A DNA stretch of 64,000 nt from Halobacillus_B sp963739045 (GTDB taxonomy: Bacteria > Bacillota > Bacilli > Bacillales > Halobacillaceae). Numbering within the stretch: the stretch's first letter is position 1; every line of letters begins with the position of its first letter. The DNA lies in the NCBI GenBank assembly GCA_963739045.1, contig CAVTYY010000004.1:620001-684000 (forward strand), given 5' to 3'. Shown in pieces: positions 61,632-64,000 of this stretch. Made by a program: the position numbers and the translations under genes. The notes under the pieces were generated by a model, which was given only the letters and a program-made list of their open reading frames with translations, searched no databases and was not told the origin of the DNA.

Positions 61632-62141
61632 TTGGGATTCTTTTCTAAGTTCTTTTCAAATAAAAAAGAACAAAGTGAAATTAAAGAGCGCACAGCGCTG
61701 AATATTCAAGTGGGAGATATTGTAACCTACGATCTTGCAGATTATGAAGTGGTGGGTAAAATCACTTATCGCGACGGTTCCTATAAGTGGTATGCTTATC
61801 AGCTTCTAGAAGGAAATCAAACGAAGTGGCTGTCCGCTGAGATGGATGACGAACTAGAACTTGGAATGTATGTTACAGTTCAATTGCCTGTATCCTCCCC
61901 GTTTCCAAAAGAGATTGATTATGAGGGAACGACTTATTATAAAGATGAAGAAGGGGAAGCAGATGTCACAGGGGAAGGCAGAAGTCAGAATATAAATGGT
62001 AGAAGTACTCACTACGCAGACTACGTATCCACCAATGAAGATTCCTATTTAAGCTTGGAAGCCTGGGGAAGCGAAGTGGAAGTGAGTTATGGCCGCGATA
62101 TAGAACCTTATGAGATTAAGATTATCGCCGGATCGAAATAA
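61632..62141 (+). CDS. DUF4178 protein
   Basis: 169 residues from a TTG after GAGGTGA. DUF4178 (about 25-165): LNIQVGDIVTYDLADYEVVGKITYRDGSYKWYAYQL in its first strands, KWLSAEMDDEL, and TYYKDEEGEADVTGEG. A beta-rich soluble domain; no enzyme residues known. DUF4178 genes are recurrent partners of PspA in Firmicutes and proteobacteria (YjfK-like). First gene of the cluster; pspA follows by 16 bases. Confidence 0.85.
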   Translation: MGFFSKFFSNKKEQSEIKERTALNIQVGDIVTYDLADYEVVGKITYRDGSYKWYAYQLLEGNQTKWLSAEMDDELELGMYVTVQLPVSSPFPKEIDYEGTTYYKDEEGEADVTGEGRSQNINGRSTHYADYVSTNEDSYLSLEAWGSEVEVSYGRDIEPYEIKIIAGSK

Positions 62142-62157
62142 TAAAGGAGGAAGTTAA

Positions 62158-62829
62158 ATGTTTAAATTTTTTAATCGTGTAAAGACTGTCGTGGGTGCAG
62201 AGCTGAATTCCATGCTTGATAAGGCAGAAGATCCAGTAAAAATGCTTGAACAGTTTATGAGAGATATGGAAAATGATATTCGTGAAGCAGAAAGTGCTGT
62301 CGCCAAGCAAATTGCTAATGAAAAAATGCTGAAACGAAAATATGATGATTCCCAGGCACTGGTAGAAAAACGAATGAAGCAGGCAGAAAAAGCTATCGAA
62401 GCCGGGGATGAAGATCTAGCGCGCCGTGCTCTAGAAGATAAGAATAGTCATCAAGAGCAGGCGGAACAGCTTAAAGCTTCCTGGGACCGGGCCGTTGAAG
62501 ATTCCAATAATCTTCGGAAAAAGCTTGAGGAAATGAAGAAGGAATACCAGGAAATGAAACTGAAGAAAGATTCTTTGAAAGCACGTGCGGAATCTGCTAA
62601 AACGAGAACTAAGATGAATCGTACCATGTCCAATATCGGCGGTGATGAGTCTCGTCAAGGATTTGACCGTATGGAAGAAAAAGTGATGCAGTATGAAGCT
62701 GAAGCAGAAACGAGTGAAGATCTATCCCAATCTAATCGCTCATTAGATGATGAGTTTGAAGAGCTGGATAAAGAAGATAGTGTAGATGACGAGTTAGCTG
62801 CGCTTAAAAAGAAAATGAATAAAGAATAA
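62158..62829 (+). CDS. pspA: PspA/IM30 family protein
   Basis: 223 residues, AAAGGAGG before the ATG. N-terminal amphipathic helix MFKFFNRVKTVVGAELNSML, then the PspA coiled-coil hairpin (DPVKMLEQFMRDMENDIREAE; AKQIANEKMLKRKYDD; ARRALEDKNSHQEQAEQL). C-terminal helix is acidic (SLDDEFEELDKEDSVDDELAALKKKM). ESCRT-III-like membrane-binding protein that polymerises on stressed membranes. This is the YdjF/YjfJ-like paralogue rather than LiaH, judged from neighbours. Confidence 0.92.
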   Translation: MFKFFNRVKTVVGAELNSMLDKAEDPVKMLEQFMRDMENDIREAESAVAKQIANEKMLKRKYDDSQALVEKRMKQAEKAIEAGDEDLARRALEDKNSHQEQAEQLKASWDRAVEDSNNLRKKLEEMKKEYQEMKLKKDSLKARAESAKTRTKMNRTMSNIGGDESRQGFDRMEEKVMQYEAEAETSEDLSQSNRSLDDEFEELDKEDSVDDELAALKKKMNKE

Positions 62830-62843
62830 AAAGGATTGATTCT

Positions 62844-62881
62844 CGTGCCTGACTAAAATAGTCAGGCACGGAAATTTTTTT
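62844..62881 (+). terminator. Hairpin between pspA and the DUF4247 gene
   Basis: CGTGCCTGACTA and TAGTCAGGCACG form a 12-base-pair stem with loop AAA, then GAAATTTTTTT. It may terminate part of the transcripts inside the cluster. Confidence 0.75.
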
Positions 62882-62896
62882 GAGGGGAGGAGTATT

Positions 62897-63577
62897 GTGA
62901 GAAGTTACTTAGGACTAATTATTGTCGGTATCCTTGCTATTTTCTTGCTGTTCAATATTTTCTCTAATGATAATGGGACACAGAGAGGTATGTCAGGCTC
63001 AGATAATTATCAGGAAAATACATATAAAGATTTGCCTTCCGAGCCGGACAAGTCAGAAATTTTGGACACCATCAGCAGCTCCAATGCCTCTTCAATTAGT
63101 ACACTTATTGAAAATGGGTTTCCATTATTGGATACGGTAAAGACAGACAAAGGAATTTCAAAAATCTATGTTACTCAAAAGTTAACTCTTAAAGAGGCAG
63201 CGGATGCTCTGGCTGATAAGATTGAACCGGAAGAAACCAGTAAGAAACAGGATGATAAACAAGTGCTGGTCTATCCAGATCATTTCGTCATTCTTCAAAA
63301 GAGTCAGGAACAGCAGGATGTTGTGTTTATAGAATTAGCAAGCGATCAGTTTGTTCGAAATAATTATTCACCTGGGTTTTTCAACGGTTTAATGACCTAT
63401 TATATTTTGAATAGAGCTCTGGGATCTGACAATTGGTATAATAAACGGAAGTCCGCCTGTAAGGCTCAAGGGAATTGTTATGGAGGTTATGTGCAATCTG
63501 GCAGGTTTAACTCTGGAACAACGGGGTCGTTTCGCGGGTCATCACAACGCGGCGGAGGACCAGGAGCAGGGAAATAA
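62897..63577 (+). CDS. DUF4247 protein
   Basis: 226 residues from a GTG after GGGGAGGAG. N-terminal hydrophobic segment (residues 4-22) as signal or anchor, then a DUF4247 domain with TLIENGFPLLDTVKTDKGISKIYVTQKLT, YPDHFVILQK and QFVRNNYSPGFFNGLMTYYIL. C terminus has CKAQGNCYGGYV (two Cys) and a Gly/Ser/Arg-rich tail. Extracytoplasmic. Known neighbour of PspA and DUF350 genes. Confidence 0.85.
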   Translation: MRSYLGLIIVGILAIFLLFNIFSNDNGTQRGMSGSDNYQENTYKDLPSEPDKSEILDTISSSNASSISTLIENGFPLLDTVKTDKGISKIYVTQKLTLKEAADALADKIEPEETSKKQDDKQVLVYPDHFVILQKSQEQQDVVFIELASDQFVRNNYSPGFFNGLMTYYILNRALGSDNWYNKRKSACKAQGNCYGGYVQSGRFNSGTTGSFRGSSQRGGGPGAGK

Positions 63578-63593
63578 TAAAGGAGGATGTTGA

Positions 63594-63989
63594 ATGGAAC
63601 CATATCTAACTACACTCGGATATTTTGTGATTGCTATTTTCGTCGTACTTATCGGCTTATTAATTTTTGAATGGGTTACTACAAAATATAAAGATTGGGA
63701 TGAGATCAGCAGAGGAAATCAGGCTGTAGCTATGTCTGTGACTGGAAAAATCATCGGAATTTGCATTATCCTCTCTTTTGCTATTTATAATAGTTTGACG
63801 ATTTGGGACACGATAATTTGGGGAGCTTACGGGATTGTCCTCCAGATGATTGCGTACTTTCTCTTTGAAATCCTTACAAGAAAATTTTCTGTGCAAGCTA
63901 AGCTCCTGGAAAACAATACAGCGGTCGGCATGGTATCTATAGGGGTTTCTATAGGTCTGGCGTTTGTCATCGGAGCTTCTATTACCTGA
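63594..63989 (+). CDS. DUF350 membrane protein
   Basis: 131 residues, AAGGAGG before the ATG. Four membrane helices; DUF350 signature GNQAVAMSVTGKIIGI after the first, and NNTAVGMVSIGVSIGLAFVIG near the end (a repeated G-N-x-A-V/A motif). UPF0719/YjfL type. Part of the PspA cluster; polyamine-related genes that often follow may lie beyond the window edge. Stop codon is inside the window. Confidence 0.88.
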   Translation: MEPYLTTLGYFVIAIFVVLIGLLIFEWVTTKYKDWDEISRGNQAVAMSVTGKIIGICIILSFAIYNSLTIWDTIIWGAYGIVLQMIAYFLFEILTRKFSVQAKLLENNTAVGMVSIGVSIGLAFVIGASIT

Positions 63990-64000
63990 TTTATTTAGTA

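Overview
The window is an unbroken stretch of low-GC Firmicutes chromosome. Gene order closely follows the Bacillus subtilis ytl-ytm-ytn-yto-ytp-ytx region through ccpA, rpsD-tyrS, ezrA, thiI, ackA and ald. The many yt- homologues in B. subtilis order, the sodium-type motPS stator pair beside ccpA, and the sigma-A, sigma-B and sigma-H type promoters point to a Bacillaceae member. A moderately halophilic genus such as Halobacillus, Virgibacillus or Oceanobacillus is my best guess from style and synteny; it is not proven.

Layout. 1-9.7 kb: tail of the 2'-5' RNA ligase gene, ytlQ/ytlR/ytmP, an EAL-domain protein, trmB, ytnP lactonase, ytzB, ytoP peptidase, a DUF84 protein, ytoQ and a lipoprotein. 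9.7-13.1 kb: a large chemoreceptor and an orphan PTS-type EIIC permease. 13.1-22.4 kb: ytpP-ytpQ-ytpR-sftA, an intercalated nicotinate phosphoribosyltransferase, murC, and the stress genes ytxG-ytxH-ytxJ behind tandem sigma-H and sigma-B promoters. 22.5-31.4 kb: an FtsA/PilM-like ATPase with an unusual C-terminal half, aroA, ccpA, motP-motS and acuA-acuB-acuC. 31.8-37.6 kb: a class A penicillin-binding protein with a repeat tail, a T-box-controlled tyrS, and rpsD with a long leader. 37.7-47.1 kb: dgcP, a P-loop kinase, ytsP, refZ, hisK, ezrA, a cysteine desulfurase gene and thiI. 47.2-58.9 kb: a tandem intergenic repeat, ytcJ, nadK2, tpx, ytxK, ackA, an EcsC-like gene, moaB, a universal stress protein, an NCS1 permease, ytkK and ald. 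58.9-61.6 kb: an IS110-family insertion that appears to split a dispersed intergenic repeat. 61.6 kb to the end: a PspA cluster (DUF4178, PspA, DUF4247, DUF350) that probably continues past the window.

How the genes work together. The core is housekeeping: division and chromosome segregation (sftA, ezrA, refZ, murC, the FtsA-like protein), translation (tyrS, rpsD, trmB, thiI with its desulfurase) and carbon overflow control (ccpA, ackA with a candidate cre site, acuABC). Motility and second-messenger genes (motPS, a chemoreceptor, dgcP and an EAL protein) are interspersed. The clearest accessory parts are the IS110 element with its repeats, the orphan EIIC permease, the repeat tails in the PBP and SftA, and the PspA cluster. 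No tRNA, rRNA or CRISPR array was seen.
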